DNA from: Spartobacteria bacterium
Lineage (GTDB): Bacteria > Verrucomicrobiota > Verrucomicrobiia > Chthoniobacterales > UBA10450
Direction of reading: 5' to 3'
DNA length: 61,476 nt
NCBI GenBank assembly: GCA_003169695.1
Contig: PNAS01000053.1
Span: 1-61,476 of the forward strand
Below are positions 37,983-45,926 of this stretch, in pieces (position 1 is the first letter of the stretch; the number at the start of each line of letters is the position of its first letter). The translations under genes were made by a program, and so were the position numbers. The notes below the pieces were generated by a model. The model saw only the letters and a list, made by a program, of their open reading frames with translations. It did no database searches and was not told the DNA's origin.

Positions 37983-39122
37983 TCATTTGCCGAGTCCAGA
38001 GTTGTGCGCCAACCGCCAGCCGTGATGAATCAGCCGCTCCGCAACTGCCAATCGCTCGGTCTGCCAGAGAGGGAGAGCAACAGACAAGTCGAAGCTGGCA
38101 GCCTGTAAATGCTGCGCCAGGGAAACTGCATCTCCAGATGCCTTTGATGTTCCGGCGGCGGTGTGCGGACGCACAATGCACGCGCTGTCACCAAGAATCG
38201 CGACTGCTCCCCGACTCATGGCGGGTGTCCGCGAATCGTAAATCACCTGGACAAATGGCTCCGGCGTGGAACGCACGAGCTGGGCTAGAACGGCTGGCAA
38301 ATGCTGCTCGGCGCGTTGCTGAAGCAAGGCGATATGCTGCGGTTGCACTTTGCCGGACGGGACCGAGGATTGGTGCCTTCTGCCATCGCTATCGAGCAAT
38401 ATCTCTGGAAGCTCACGTTCCTCATCGGTGTTCCAATACCAGACCCAGTTGAGACGCCGCGAACCGGCCTCCACCTCGCCGTGCTCGCCGGGAATCAGGT
38501 AACTCAGGAGATGAAAGTCACGCGCCTGAAACATCGTGAAACGCCGGGCCAAAGTCTCCACCACCTCTGCCGGGGCCAAGGACTCGGGATAGACGCCGCG
38601 CCAGGCAACATAACCGGCATAAGTGGGATGCACGCCTGGAAAAAGGTGACGGCGAACGACGGAACCGACCCCGTCAGCACCGATGACTAAATCTGCTTCA
38701 GCACGCTCGCCACTCGCAAACTCCGCCACTGGCCGCGCACCCGCTGTGGATAGGCGGACACATTCGCAGCCGCGATGGTAACGCTCCTCTGGAAATGCTG
38801 CGCGAAGCTGGTCGAACACTGCATCCCACGAGGTGAACGGGGTGGAATCAGCAAAGCGCTGAATCACTTTGCCGTTGCGATCGAGAAACTGGCGCTCAAC
38901 TCCGGGGATGCTGAGTGTAGCCAGCGTGGCAATGCCGTGCGACGCCATCCAGTCGAGCATCTCATACTGAACGACCAAGCCGCCGCCCCTACCTCGAAGG
39001 GACGTTGGCGACCGCTCGTAAATCTGCACGTCGCAGCCCAGGCAGCGCAAAGCGATGCCGGTGGACAACCCAGCAATCGAACCGCCGATAACGACTACTT
39101 TAGGTAAATGTGGCTCGCGCAT
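37983..39122 (-). CDS. FAD-dependent monooxygenase (cassette A10)
   Basis: A 379-residue class A flavoprotein monooxygenase of the PHBH/UbiH type. FAD ADP-binding motif VVVIGGSIAG at 9-18, the DG motif in LVIGADGVGSVVRRHLFPG near 150, and the GD motif in VAILGDSACIVRPHTAAGTS near 305. It should hydroxylate an aromatic or polyene substrate using NAD(P)H and oxygen. The region after GGRGGGLVVQYEML is like FAD monooxygenases of antibiotic or aromatic metabolism; the substrate is unknown. ATG 39122. It sits beside NmrA-like, methyltransferase and glycosyltransferase cassettes. Confidence 0.88.
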   Translation of the reverse strand: MREPHLPKVVVIGGSIAGLSTGIALRCLGCDVQIYERSPTSLRGRGGGLVVQYEMLDWMASHGIATLATLSIPGVERQFLDRNGKVIQRFADSTPFTSWDAVFDQLRAAFPEERYHRGCECVRLSTAGARPVAEFASGERAEADLVIGADGVGSVVRRHLFPGVHPTYAGYVAWRGVYPESLAPAEVVETLARRFTMFQARDFHLLSYLIPGEHGEVEAGSRRLNWVWYWNTDEERELPEILLDSDGRRHQSSVPSGKVQPQHIALLQQRAEQHLPAVLAQLVRSTPEPFVQVIYDSRTPAMSRGAVAILGDSACIVRPHTAAGTSKASGDAVSLAQHLQAASFDLSVALPLWQTERLAVAERLIHHGWRLAHNSGLGK

Positions 39123-39138
39123 GGCGCGTTCAGATGAC

Positions 39139-39242
39139 GCCTAACGACTCAAACTGAGCGACCAGCGAGGCGGAAAAGTAAAGTCTCAAAACGAATATTG
39201 CGTCAATCCGCCGAGTCGGTTCGCTCCAGTGCCGGGTTAGGC
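39139..39242 (-). repeat. attC-A9
   Basis: R'' GCCTAAC at 39236-39242 and R' GTTAGGC at 39139-39145, 104 bp. Arms AGCGAACC and GGTCGCT pair with one extra A. The next stop codon is 54 bases away, the largest such gap in the array. Confidence 0.88.
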
Positions 39243-39296
39243 ATTGCGGTTCTTCGTGAATGACTTTGAGCAACGAGCGTCAAAAAGTTGAAATGC

Positions 39297-40163
39297 TTAA
39301 TGGCCACGGGTGATAAGGGCTTTCAAAACGGTCTCCAAGGCAACGCTTCCTTTTTGCGAGCCGACCTCCCCGCGCTCGAAATCAATCCAGCCTTCGTTGA
39401 AGCCGTCCAGCATCCGAATGCGTGGAATGGGGTTCTTCATTCCCTGCGACTTGAAGAGTGCCTCCCAAGACTCGCGCGGCACAGCTTCCATCCTCATCGA
39501 ACGATCAAGGAGCTTGGCAAAAGTGGCGGCAATTTCATTCGGTGTCACACGGCGTGGTCCTTCGAGTTCAATCACGCGACGACCGCTCCACGCAACCTGA
39601 AGCAGTCCGGCTGCGACCTTCCCGATGTCCGCTGTGGCCACCATTGGCACCGGCCTGTCGAGCGGTTGCAGGAAACTCGGAATCACGCCCTGCTGCATCG
39701 CTGGAGCTACATCCCAACTTGAGTTTTCCATGAACCAGGCCGGGCGCAGGAACGTTACGGGGATTGGCAACCCACTAATGGCCTTCTCGATGATCGTGTG
39801 TTGGGTAAGCAGATTAGACTCCTTTGCCTGTGCTCCGATCGTTGAGAGGTAGACAACTCGCGCCGGATTCGCTTCCACCAATGCAGCTCGTAACGTCTCG
39901 CCTATGGCCTGCGCCTCAGGAAACTCCGGCAACGGGTCGAAATTCGGAGGCACGAGCACAAAGACGCCTTCCGCTTCCCGGAACGCCGCCACCAGAGACG
40001 CTCTGTCCTCGATTGTCGCCAACACCACTTCGCACCCGCAATCCGACCAAGCCCGCCCTTTGATCGCATCTCGCACTACGGCGCGAACCGGTTGCTTTGC
40101 GGCGAGAAGGGTGCGTGCAATGACACCTCCGATCTGGCCAGTGATACCCATAATTGCATACAT
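39297..40163 (-). CDS. NmrA-like NAD(P)-binding protein (cassette A9)
   Basis: A 288-residue atypical SDR of the NmrA/TMR family. The N-terminus has a glycine motif MYAIMGITGQIGGVIARTLL and the arginine contact VRAVVRDAIKG that favours NADP. FVLVPPNFDPLPEF near 69 and VYLSTIGAQAKESN near 104 are typical of azoreductase- or HSCARG-like members, and TFLRPAWFMEN near 137 is a family signature. The active-site Tyr-Lys pair of classical SDRs is absent, as in other NmrA proteins, so it may be a redox sensor or reductase. ATG 40163. Confidence 0.86.
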   Translation of the reverse strand: MYAIMGITGQIGGVIARTLLAAKQPVRAVVRDAIKGRAWSDCGCEVVLATIEDRASLVAAFREAEGVFVLVPPNFDPLPEFPEAQAIGETLRAALVEANPARVVYLSTIGAQAKESNLLTQHTIIEKAISGLPIPVTFLRPAWFMENSSWDVAPAMQQGVIPSFLQPLDRPVPMVATADIGKVAAGLLQVAWSGRRVIELEGPRRVTPNEIAATFAKLLDRSMRMEAVPRESWEALFKSQGMKNPIPRIRMLDGFNEGWIDFERGEVGSQKGSVALETVLKALITRGH

Positions 40164-40220
40164 AGACGATATTCCTAAATTGTTTTTATTCGTGACGGTT
40201 GAATGGCTATCTATAGCAAC

Positions 40221-40345
40221 GCCTAGCGAGAATAAGATCAGCGACGGCTACCGGAAGCGAGCGCCAAATCGAAGTGGAAGTGTCTTAATCATTGGAAAAC
40301 GTGATCGCGTAGCGGGTAGCCGTTCGCTGCATCGCCTGGTTAGGC
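40221..40345 (-). repeat. attC-A8
   Basis: R'' GCCTAAC at 40339-40345 includes the stop of cassette A8. R' is GCTAGGC at 40221-40227, one change from GTTRRRY. Arms CAGCGAACGGCTACC and GGTAGCCGTCGCTG pair with one extra A. Nearly identical in sequence to attC-A4, -A3, -A1, -B2 and -B4. Confidence 0.9.
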
Positions 40346-40879
40346 TTTTTTCGGTTTGTGCAACGCCGCGATCCCTTCTTTCGGGAGGTAGCTCCATCCG
40401 ATCACCTTGCCTCGGTGAAAGACTCTGACGAGGATGTAGTCGAGTGGAACGTTCGCAGGACGCGTCTTCGGGCGCGTTGGGAAATAGTCCGATTTGTTTG
40501 GCTGCTCACTGGAAGAAAGCTCGACCCCGTCTGGGGGTAGTTTGGGATTCGGCGTAAACGCGGAGTGCATCTCCTTTGTTGGTCTCTTCAAAGGTGGACC
40601 GGATGTGAGCGTCGCGTAACCCTTGAACACGCCGCGCTCGAAGGCATGCACGAGATGTGACTGCTTGTCGTTTTTTATTTCCGCCTCTTTCTTCGCGTCG
40701 TAGAGCGGATCGCCGGGCTTCGGCAACTGCCAAGGTGTGGACGTGGCTGGCGGATCGTGCGGCTTCAGCTCGATGCTCGCGGGCGGCAACTTGTCTGAGA
40801 TGGAGATTTCGCCCTGCGCGATGAGACACTGCAACTGCGTGGCGACCGCTAGCGCGATGAGGATTTGGCGGGCGCGCAT
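40340..40879 (-). CDS. Exported hypothetical protein (cassette A8)
   Basis: From ATG 40879 (MRARQILIALAVATQLQCLI) the protein is 179 residues with a signal peptide ending near residue 22. The mature part is Pro- and Lys-rich (LPKPGDPLYDAKKEAEIKND) with a C-terminal strand region DYILVRVFHRGKVIGWSYLP. A longer frame from 40921 starts inside the attC and is not used. No family recognised. The stop codon is provided by R''. Confidence 0.7.
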   Translation of the reverse strand: MRARQILIALAVATQLQCLIAQGEISISDKLPPASIELKPHDPPATSTPWQLPKPGDPLYDAKKEAEIKNDKQSHLVHAFERGVFKGYATLTSGPPLKRPTKEMHSAFTPNPKLPPDGVELSSSEQPNKSDYFPTRPKTRPANVPLDYILVRVFHRGKVIGWSYLPKEGIAALHKPKKA

Positions 40880-40881
40880 AG

Positions 40882-41004
40882 GCCTAACGAGACCAAGATC
40901 AGCCACCGTTGGCGGGAGCAAGCATGGCTTGCAATGGACGTGTTTTCATAAAGCAAAGCGAGGCAGTACGCCGGCCAGCGGTTGGCTGCATCGCCTGGTT
41001 AGAT
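40882..41004 (-). repeat. attC-A7
   Basis: R'' ATCTAAC at 40998-41004 includes the stop of cassette A7; R' GTTAGGC at 40882-40888. Arms CAGCCAACCGCTGGC and GCCAACGGTGGCTG, with one extra base. Confidence 0.9.
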
Positions 41005-41280
41005 GTTTGTGTTGTCGTCGTCTGTGTCTTCATCTGGTTGGGCGTAGCGGGTAGCGCTCACTAGGGCGAAGAGGCAATATCCGAACAGGATAAGTCCCAT
41101 GAAGAAAAGCCCACGTTCCTGTCCACGGGTGCTGGGATCGGTAGCGACAGGATACGTCCCAATTCGAAATCTGGCGTCTTTCCAAGCGACGAAGCCGTAA
41201 ACCATAATCGCGAGACCAGCTAAACAACCGAGCGCGTGGAGCGTGAACCAAACAATGCGCCGCAGTGTCATGGTGTTCAT
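40999..41280 (-). CDS. Two-helix membrane protein (cassette A7)
   Basis: A 93-residue protein with helices at about 10-30 (FTLHALGCLAGLAIMVYGFV) and 58-76 (LFFMGLILFGYCLFALVSA) and an acidic tail DEDTDDDNTNI. The loop GTYPVATDPSTRGQERG would be extracytoplasmic. No family recognised. Stop within R''. Confidence 0.65.
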   Translation of the reverse strand: MNTMTLRRIVWFTLHALGCLAGLAIMVYGFVAWKDARFRIGTYPVATDPSTRGQERGLFFMGLILFGYCLFALVSATRYAQPDEDTDDDNTNI

Positions 41281-41282
41281 GC

Positions 41283-41405
41283 ATCTAACGAGAACAAGAT
41301 GAGCGGCGGCGGACGAGAGCGCGCGTCGCTCGGAGTGAAAGTGTGGAAGTCATCTCAAATGTGAACGCACAACGGTCCGCCGTTCGCTCCATCGCATGGT
41401 TAGAT
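41283..41405 (-). repeat. attC-A6
   Basis: R'' ATCTAAC at 41399-41405 and R' GTTAGAT at 41283-41289, two bases before the ATG of cassette A7. Arms AGCGAACGGCGGACC and GTCCGCCGCCGCT. Confidence 0.88.
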
Positions 41406-41440
41406 GTAGTTTCGATGCCACCATTACCCGTCACACCTCA

Positions 41441-42676
41441 TCAAGCACGCACCAATAGCTCGATGCGATCAGCCGCGTGCTGCGCTCCCCCGAACTGCCG
41501 CATTCGCTCCGCGACGCTTCGAGCCGCAGCGCGATAGCTTTCCTCGTGCAACACGCGGTGCACCTTCTCCGCAAAATCGGCCATATCGATCTGCTTTTCG
41601 CCGCCCTCGCCATCGACAGGCAACACGATTTCGCCGGCGCCCAGGTCTACCAGACGACGCGCGTTACTTTCCCGCTCCGAGATGGTCGGAATGATGACAG
41701 CGGCCGTGCCCGCGGCCAGCGACTGCATCACCGAGCTGTGTCCCCCATGGTGCACCATCAGGTCGCTACACTCGGCCATCGCGCGGCCGGGCACATAGGC
41801 GGCGTGGTGAAAGTTTGACGGCAGTGGGCCGATCTCCGCGGGCACTTCCTGATAGCCCGTGGTGACCACCACGTCCATCGCCGCTCCACGGAGCGCAGTG
41901 ATAGCTGCACGTATTACCACGATGGAATCAATCGCCGTCGGAACCGGCGCATACCGCGGATTGCCTGAATAGACCCATACGATCGGCTTTCCTGACCGCA
42001 GTGAGGCGATCTCACTCGGCAACTTTGCATCGCCGCGCTGCCACACGATGGGCCCAATGTGCGTCACGCGCGCCGACGGCGAAACCGGATCGGTCTCCGG
42101 CGTGCCGACGATGAGGGAGAGGTCGCCTGCCAGCAGATCGACGCTGCGTGCAACCGGCGCGAGCCCATATTCGCTGGCGACTTTGTTTACGAGCGGGGTG
42201 ATGCTCGGCAGATCGGCGGGCCGTTCGCCCGCCCACCAGCGAAAGCCATCGCTCTGCGGATGGAAGTTTCCCTGGAGCACCGTCGCGAGCGGGACGCCCG
42301 CAATGCGCGCGGCGAGGCAGGCGAAAACTCCGAATGAATCGACGACCACGTCAGGTTTGAATTCGCGGATCAGATCGAGGTGCAGCGCCGTGTTCGCGCG
42401 CACAAATTCCTCGTCGTCAAAGAGCCACCCAAAAAACTCCTCCACGTCCCAAGCCTGGCTGGCCTTCGCCAAATCAAAGGGCGGATCCGGAAGCGAGCGC
42501 GAAGGCATCGGCACGTTATTGAGCGCCGCTTCCTCGATCAGGCGGCTCGGCGCTGGCGCGGGATTGAAAACTGCGACATCATGCCCTCGATCGGCGAGAG
42601 CGCGTGCGATCGGCACAAGCCGCGTCGGCAAACCAAGGTCGTTCGCCGGCAACATCGTGAAGAGAATTTTTGCCAT
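41441..42676 (-). CDS. GT1-type (MGT/UGT) glycosyltransferase (cassette A6)
   Basis: A 411-residue GT-B fold enzyme of the GT1 family. The N-terminal acceptor domain starts MAKILFTMLPANDLGLPTRL and has VVVDSFGVFACLAARIAGVP near 110. The C-terminal donor domain has WVYSGNPRYA near 233 and the signature YVPGRAMAECSDLMVHHGGH (about 295-314), followed by SVMQSLAAGTAAVIIPTISE, where HHGGHSS contacts the diphosphate of the sugar nucleotide. Such enzymes glycosylate small lipophilic molecules or antibiotics; the sugar and acceptor are unknown. ATG 42676. Confidence 0.86.
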   Translation of the reverse strand: MAKILFTMLPANDLGLPTRLVPIARALADRGHDVAVFNPAPAPSRLIEEAALNNVPMPSRSLPDPPFDLAKASQAWDVEEFFGWLFDDEEFVRANTALHLDLIREFKPDVVVDSFGVFACLAARIAGVPLATVLQGNFHPQSDGFRWWAGERPADLPSITPLVNKVASEYGLAPVARSVDLLAGDLSLIVGTPETDPVSPSARVTHIGPIVWQRGDAKLPSEIASLRSGKPIVWVYSGNPRYAPVPTAIDSIVVIRAAITALRGAAMDVVVTTGYQEVPAEIGPLPSNFHHAAYVPGRAMAECSDLMVHHGGHSSVMQSLAAGTAAVIIPTISERESNARRLVDLGAGEIVLPVDGEGGEKQIDMADFAEKVHRVLHEESYRAAARSVAERMRQFGGAQHAADRIELLVRA

Positions 42677-42697
42677 CGTCTAATCTTTATTCCGGCA

Positions 42698-42820
42698 GTC
42701 TAACGAGAATAAGATCAGCCACCGCTGGCGAGGGCGAGCGTGAGCTGCGAGGTAAGTGTGGAAGTCATGGAAAGCGAGGCATCGGAGCGGCCAGCGGTTG
42801 GCTGCATCGTCTGGTTAGAT
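42698..42820 (-). repeat. attC-A5
   Basis: R'' ATCTAAC at 42814-42820 and R' GTTAGAC at 42698-42704. Arms CAGCCAACCGCTGGC and GCCAGCGGTGGCTG pair with a single extra A: the clearest example of the attC fold. Confidence 0.93.
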
Positions 42821-42827
42821 GGCAGAG

Positions 42828-43418
42828 TCATCGGTTCGATTTTACAGCAAGGAACTCTCCGTTGCCAACAGGCACTTGGCTCGTCGCGAACTTCGCGGCG
42901 GTCTCGACCAAAGCAATGAACGGCGCCATCTGCTCTGCATGCGAGGTAGCATTATCAACCACGAGCAAGCCGCCGGGACGGAGCACACGTTCCAGGTGCG
43001 GCCACCAACCCGGATACTCAGTGCGCTCCGAATCGAGGAAAAGGAAGTCAAACGACTTGTCCGAGCACCGCTCCAAAAACCGGCCGGCGTCGTCGAAAAC
43101 GAGCGTGATGTGATCAGCCAGGTCGGATCGATCAAAGGTCCGTCGAGCCAGATTGACCTTGTAGTCCGAGCACTCGACCGTCGTCACCATGCCGCCCACC
43201 GCGCGGGCTGCGCTCGCGAGCCACAGCGTCGAGTAGCCATTCGAGGTTCCAATCTCAAGCACGCGGCGGGCTAACGTGGCCCGGATTAAGACCGACAGGA
43301 ACTCACCGGTGTCGCGGGTGATGTTAAGCATCCGACGTGGGCGCTCGGAAACGGTCTTGTCGTTGTCGTCTCCGAAACGCTCCAGTTCAGACAATAAGTC
43401 CTGGAACGATTGAGTCAT
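42828..43418 (-). CDS. Class I SAM-dependent O-methyltransferase (cassette A5)
   Basis: From ATG 43418 (MTQSFQDLLSELERFG) the protein is 196 residues, matching COMT/CCoAOMT-type methyltransferases. SAM-binding motif I is RRVLEIGTSNGYSTLWLA at about 51-68; the acidic residue of motif II is in VTTVECSDYK; FDFLFLDSER near 120 and GGLLVVDNAT near 148 carry the metal-binding aspartates. A six-residue extension to a GTG at 43436 starts in the R' core and is less likely. It should methylate a catechol- or hydroxyl-bearing small molecule. Confidence 0.86.
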   Translation of the reverse strand: MTQSFQDLLSELERFGDDNDKTVSERPRRMLNITRDTGEFLSVLIRATLARRVLEIGTSNGYSTLWLASAARAVGGMVTTVECSDYKVNLARRTFDRSDLADHITLVFDDAGRFLERCSDKSFDFLFLDSERTEYPGWWPHLERVLRPGGLLVVDNATSHAEQMAPFIALVETAAKFATSQVPVGNGEFLAVKSNR

Positions 43419-43434
43419 GTGGGTGTGTGCTGCC

Positions 43435-43558
43435 ACCTAACGAGAATAAGATCAGCGACGGCTGGCGGGAGCGGGCGCCAATCGAAGTGGAAGCGTTTTG
43501 ATCATTGGAAAATGTGGTCGCGCAGCGGGTAGCCGTTCGCTGCATCGCCTGGTTAGGC
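43435..43558 (-). repeat. attC-A4
   Basis: R'' GCCTAAC at 43552-43558 and R' GTTAGGT at 43435-43441. Arms GATGCAGCGAACGGCT and AGCCGTCGCTGATC pair with unpaired G and A on the R'' side. Confidence 0.93.
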
Positions 43559-43583
43559 CGCGTCGATCGCATCTGTGTTCCAG

Positions 43584-44303
43584 TTACAGGCCCAATTCGC
43601 GCCGCTCCTCTTCGGTCATCGGTGGTTCATGGACGATCGCCCGGCACTCATCGGTCTCCGGAGAAGGCGTGAAGTCCGGGTAGATGCTGTGCAGGTTGCG
43701 CATGCCATTGCCGAAGCGGTAGTGCGCGATCAGCAGAACTTCGGCGAATTCGATTTCATCGGCAAGTTGCGGGCCGGTGAGCCGCGACGGGTCGGCATCG
43801 GACGCGGTGTAACGGCGGGCAGCGGAGATCGCCTGCAACTGCTCCGTGCTGCTCGCCTGGACGACACCGAGTTGGTGGTATAGCTGTTCCAGCCGCCGCA
43901 CGTCCGGCGGAGCCATGCGTGCAGTCACGCCCAAATACTGTGCGCTCTGCCAGGCGGCGGTCGAGAAGGCCGGGATGTAGCTGTGCCAGTTGATTTTGCC
44001 CGGCCAGGTATTCGGCCCAGCGCCCGGATGCTCCTGCAGATATTGAAGCACGGCGAGATTCGTTTGGAAGCGCTTGGTTTCGCGCCGGAACATTTCGGTG
44101 GCGGTCGCGAACTCGCGCTGATTCGCCGCGCGCTCTTCCGCGATCGCGTCTCGCGCTTCGGCCAGCTGACGCCGGTGGTGGATCCCCTCCGCAGACTGTT
44201 CGAGGCCAAGCGCGATCAGTAATCCGATTACGATCGTGGCGATATGAACGAAAAAATCACGCCATCTGTGTGCTGCGTGCGGCGGTGGGTGGACATCCAG
44301 CAT
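43584..44303 (-). CDS. Membrane-anchored hypothetical protein (cassette A4)
   Basis: A 239-residue protein with one helix at about 18-37 (FFVHIATIVIGLLIALGLEQ), then a charged heptad region (HHRRQLAEARDAIAEERAAN, RRETKRFQTNLAVLQYL) likely to form a coiled coil, then a helical domain (PPDVRRLEQLYHQLGVVQAS) and an acidic C-terminus EPPMTEEERRELGL. This layout is common in uncharacterised envelope proteins; no named family is certain. ATG 44303. Confidence 0.72.
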   Translation of the reverse strand: MLDVHPPPHAAHRWRDFFVHIATIVIGLLIALGLEQSAEGIHHRRQLAEARDAIAEERAANQREFATATEMFRRETKRFQTNLAVLQYLQEHPGAGPNTWPGKINWHSYIPAFSTAAWQSAQYLGVTARMAPPDVRRLEQLYHQLGVVQASSTEQLQAISAARRYTASDADPSRLTGPQLADEIEFAEVLLIAHYRFGNGMRNLHSIYPDFTPSPETDECRAIVHEPPMTEEERRELGL

Positions 44304-44341
44304 TCGATCAATTCCTGTGCTTCTGGTTGTGCTGAGGTAAG

Positions 44342-44465
44342 GCCTAACGAGAATAAGATCAGCGACGGCTACCGAGAGCGAGCGCTAATCGAAGTGGAAG
44401 TGCTGTAATCATTGGAAAATGTGGTCGCGCAGCGGGTAGCCGTTCGCTGCATCGGTTGGTTAGAT
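44342..44465 (-). repeat. attC-A3
   Basis: R'' ATCTAAC at 44459-44465 and R' GTTAGGC at 44342-44348. Near-identical to attC-A4 apart from the R'' flank. Confidence 0.92.
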
Positions 44466-44471
44466 CGCGGT

Positions 44472-44900
44472 TCACTGGAGGTCACGAAAGATTTTCTGGA
44501 AGGACGGAACCTTCAGCGTCGCAGCACGCTCATGAAACTCCTGCTCGGACAATGGACCTATAACACGACGCTGCCTCTCACGGAAGTCCGGACTAACGGT
44601 GCGCTCGATGTAGAAGTAATTGGTCACAGACTGATTATAGTGTCCGAAGCCGTCCGTCGCTGGATGCTGCTTCACGACGATGTATCTATCGTCGGCGCCG
44701 ACTGCGAATACGGTTGGGCCGACGAGGCCCAAGCTGATTCCGTCTCGAGCGTCGAACGCGAGATTCATCTGTCCAGGGGTGTCCACCTCCATCGCGACAT
44801 ATCGCTCACTGCGCCAGTAAACATCCGGCCACATGCGCTCGCACCGTGGAAGCATGAATGCGACGACAGCGACGAGCAGAAAGGTTGGCTGGTGTAGCAC
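44472..44900 (-). CDS. Exported hypothetical protein (cassette A3)
   Basis: A 142-residue protein from GTG 44900 (MLHQPTFLLVAVVAFMLPRC) with a hydrophobic start that could be a signal peptide or lipoprotein signal, although the cysteine context is not a standard lipobox. The body is beta-rich: MNLAFDARDGISLGLVGPTV, DDRYIVVKQHPA and TNYFYIERTV. It is read in the array direction; a competing plus-strand frame of 161 codons is judged a shadow because it starts in the attC. No family recognised. Confidence 0.62.
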   Translation of the reverse strand: MLHQPTFLLVAVVAFMLPRCERMWPDVYWRSERYVAMEVDTPGQMNLAFDARDGISLGLVGPTVFAVGADDRYIVVKQHPATDGFGHYNQSVTNYFYIERTVSPDFRERQRRVIGPLSEQEFHERAATLKVPSFQKIFRDLQ

Positions 44901-44907
44901 GCGAGTG

Positions 44908-45016
44908 ATCTAACGAGACACAAGATCAGCGACCGCGCGAGTTACAAGTGACTTCACGAAGCGCGAAAAGCTAGGCATAAGGACGGTCCGCGGTTCGCTG
45001 CATCGCATGGTTAGAT
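44908..45016 (-). repeat. attC-A2
   Basis: R'' ATCTAAC at 45010-45016 includes the stop of the SnoaL-like gene; R' GTTAGAT at 44908-44914. Arms CAGCGAACCGCGG and CGCGGTCGCTG with one extra A. The loop region is unlike the other sites. Confidence 0.88.
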
Positions 45017-45406
45017 GTTGTCGACCGCCACCGCTTCGACCCACTGTGCGCGCCAAGCAGGAGCGTTGAATGGGTCGGCAAAGTATTGGGTTTCATGCGA
45101 CACTTTTCCATCCCGAAACTCCATAATGCTCACGGTGTAGACGCGCTTGCCTCCGTAGATAATCACGTACTCAGTGATCCAGAGATTGCCCTTTCCCACG
45201 ATCCGGCGGACCGAAAACCCCGATGGCCTGCCAGGATGATGACTACGAAGCGCCTGCAGATTACTCCGACCGCGAATTACCTCGCCTGATTGTGGATAGT
45301 CGCACACGATGTCATCGTGGTAGATTTCATGTTCGGCAATTTGATCACCCGCAGCAGATGCTGCCCAATGCCGATCAATGGCCATCCGAATGTTCTGCTC
45401 TTCCAT
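45011..45406 (-). CDS. SnoaL/NTF2-like protein (cassette A2)
   Basis: A 131-residue single-domain protein of the cone-shaped NTF2/SnoaL fold: helix MEEQNIRMAIDRHWAASAAG, then YHDDIVCDYPQSGEVIRGRS, the usual first strand and loop, and strands ITEYVIIYGGKRVYTVSIME and GKVSHETQYFADPF. Members include polyketide cyclases, isomerases and binding proteins; the pocket here has Asp and His (DDIVCDYP, SHETQYF) compatible with catalysis. Its stop codon is inside R''. ATG 45406. Confidence 0.85.
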   Translation of the reverse strand: MEEQNIRMAIDRHWAASAAGDQIAEHEIYHDDIVCDYPQSGEVIRGRSNLQALRSHHPGRPSGFSVRRIVGKGNLWITEYVIIYGGKRVYTVSIMEFRDGKVSHETQYFADPFNAPAWRAQWVEAVAVDNI

Positions 45407-45456
45407 TAGCGGCCTCCTTTAGCGTTTACGTGTTTATGACACTGAACTTCGTCGAC

Positions 45457-45580
45457 ATCTAACGAGAATAAGATCAGCGACGGCTACCGGAAGCGAGCGC
45501 TAATCGAAGTGGAAGTGTTCTAGTCATTGGAAAACGTGATCGCGGAGCGGTTAGCCGTTCGCTGCATCGTCTGGCTAGAT
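45457..45580 (-). repeat. attC-A1
   Basis: R'' is ATCTAGC at 45574-45580, one change from RYYYAAC; R' GTTAGAT at 45457-45463. Arms CAGCGAACGGCTA and TAGCCGTCGCTG pair with one extra A. Confidence 0.88.
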
Positions 45581-45602
45581 CCGCTACCTATGTGCATCAA
45601 CG

Positions 45603-45926
45603 TCAATCAGGTTGTCCGAATAACTGCAGTACCAAAAGGCGGAGCAGTAGGCAGGCTATCATTACCCCGAGGAGCGGAAGGGAAAGAATCCAGCCCTGCC
45701 AGTATGTCATCTCGCCGCGCCTCCAAGGGCCCATCGTCTGAATCTCGACGACAACGACGTAAACCAGAAGAGCGATAATGAGGTATGGGAGCATGTGCTC
45801 AACAAAAGCGGGCGAAGCAAAGTCTGCGACCAAAACAACCGCGACAATAGGAAACGGCGTCAGCCACAGCGGGAGAAACGTGCGCCAATACCGCCGAAAC
45901 AGGTTACTCTGAGAGGTCGAATCCAT
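45603..45926 (-). CDS. Three-helix membrane protein (cassette A1, proximal)
   Basis: A 107-residue protein with hydrophobic segments at about 17-37 (LPLWLTPFPIVAVVLVADF), 42-62 (EHMLPYLIIALLVYVVVVEI) and 78-100 (WQGWILSLPLLGVMIACLLL). The loop between the second and third helices carries TMGPWRRGEMTYW. Its ATG overlaps the R' core (GTTAGATG), so the first cassette begins at the junction itself. No family recognised. Confidence 0.7.
   Translation of the reverse strand: MDSTSQSNLFRRYWRTFLPLWLTPFPIVAVVLVADFASPAFVEHMLPYLIIALLVYVVVVEIQTMGPWRRGEMTYWQGWILSLPLLGVMIACLLLRLLVLQLFGQPD

Noticed and set aside
44412..44897. Plus-strand 161-codon frame over cassette A3
   Set aside because: It starts inside attC-A3, runs against the direction of all other cassettes, and has no signal or domain; the minus-strand frame has an exported-protein start.
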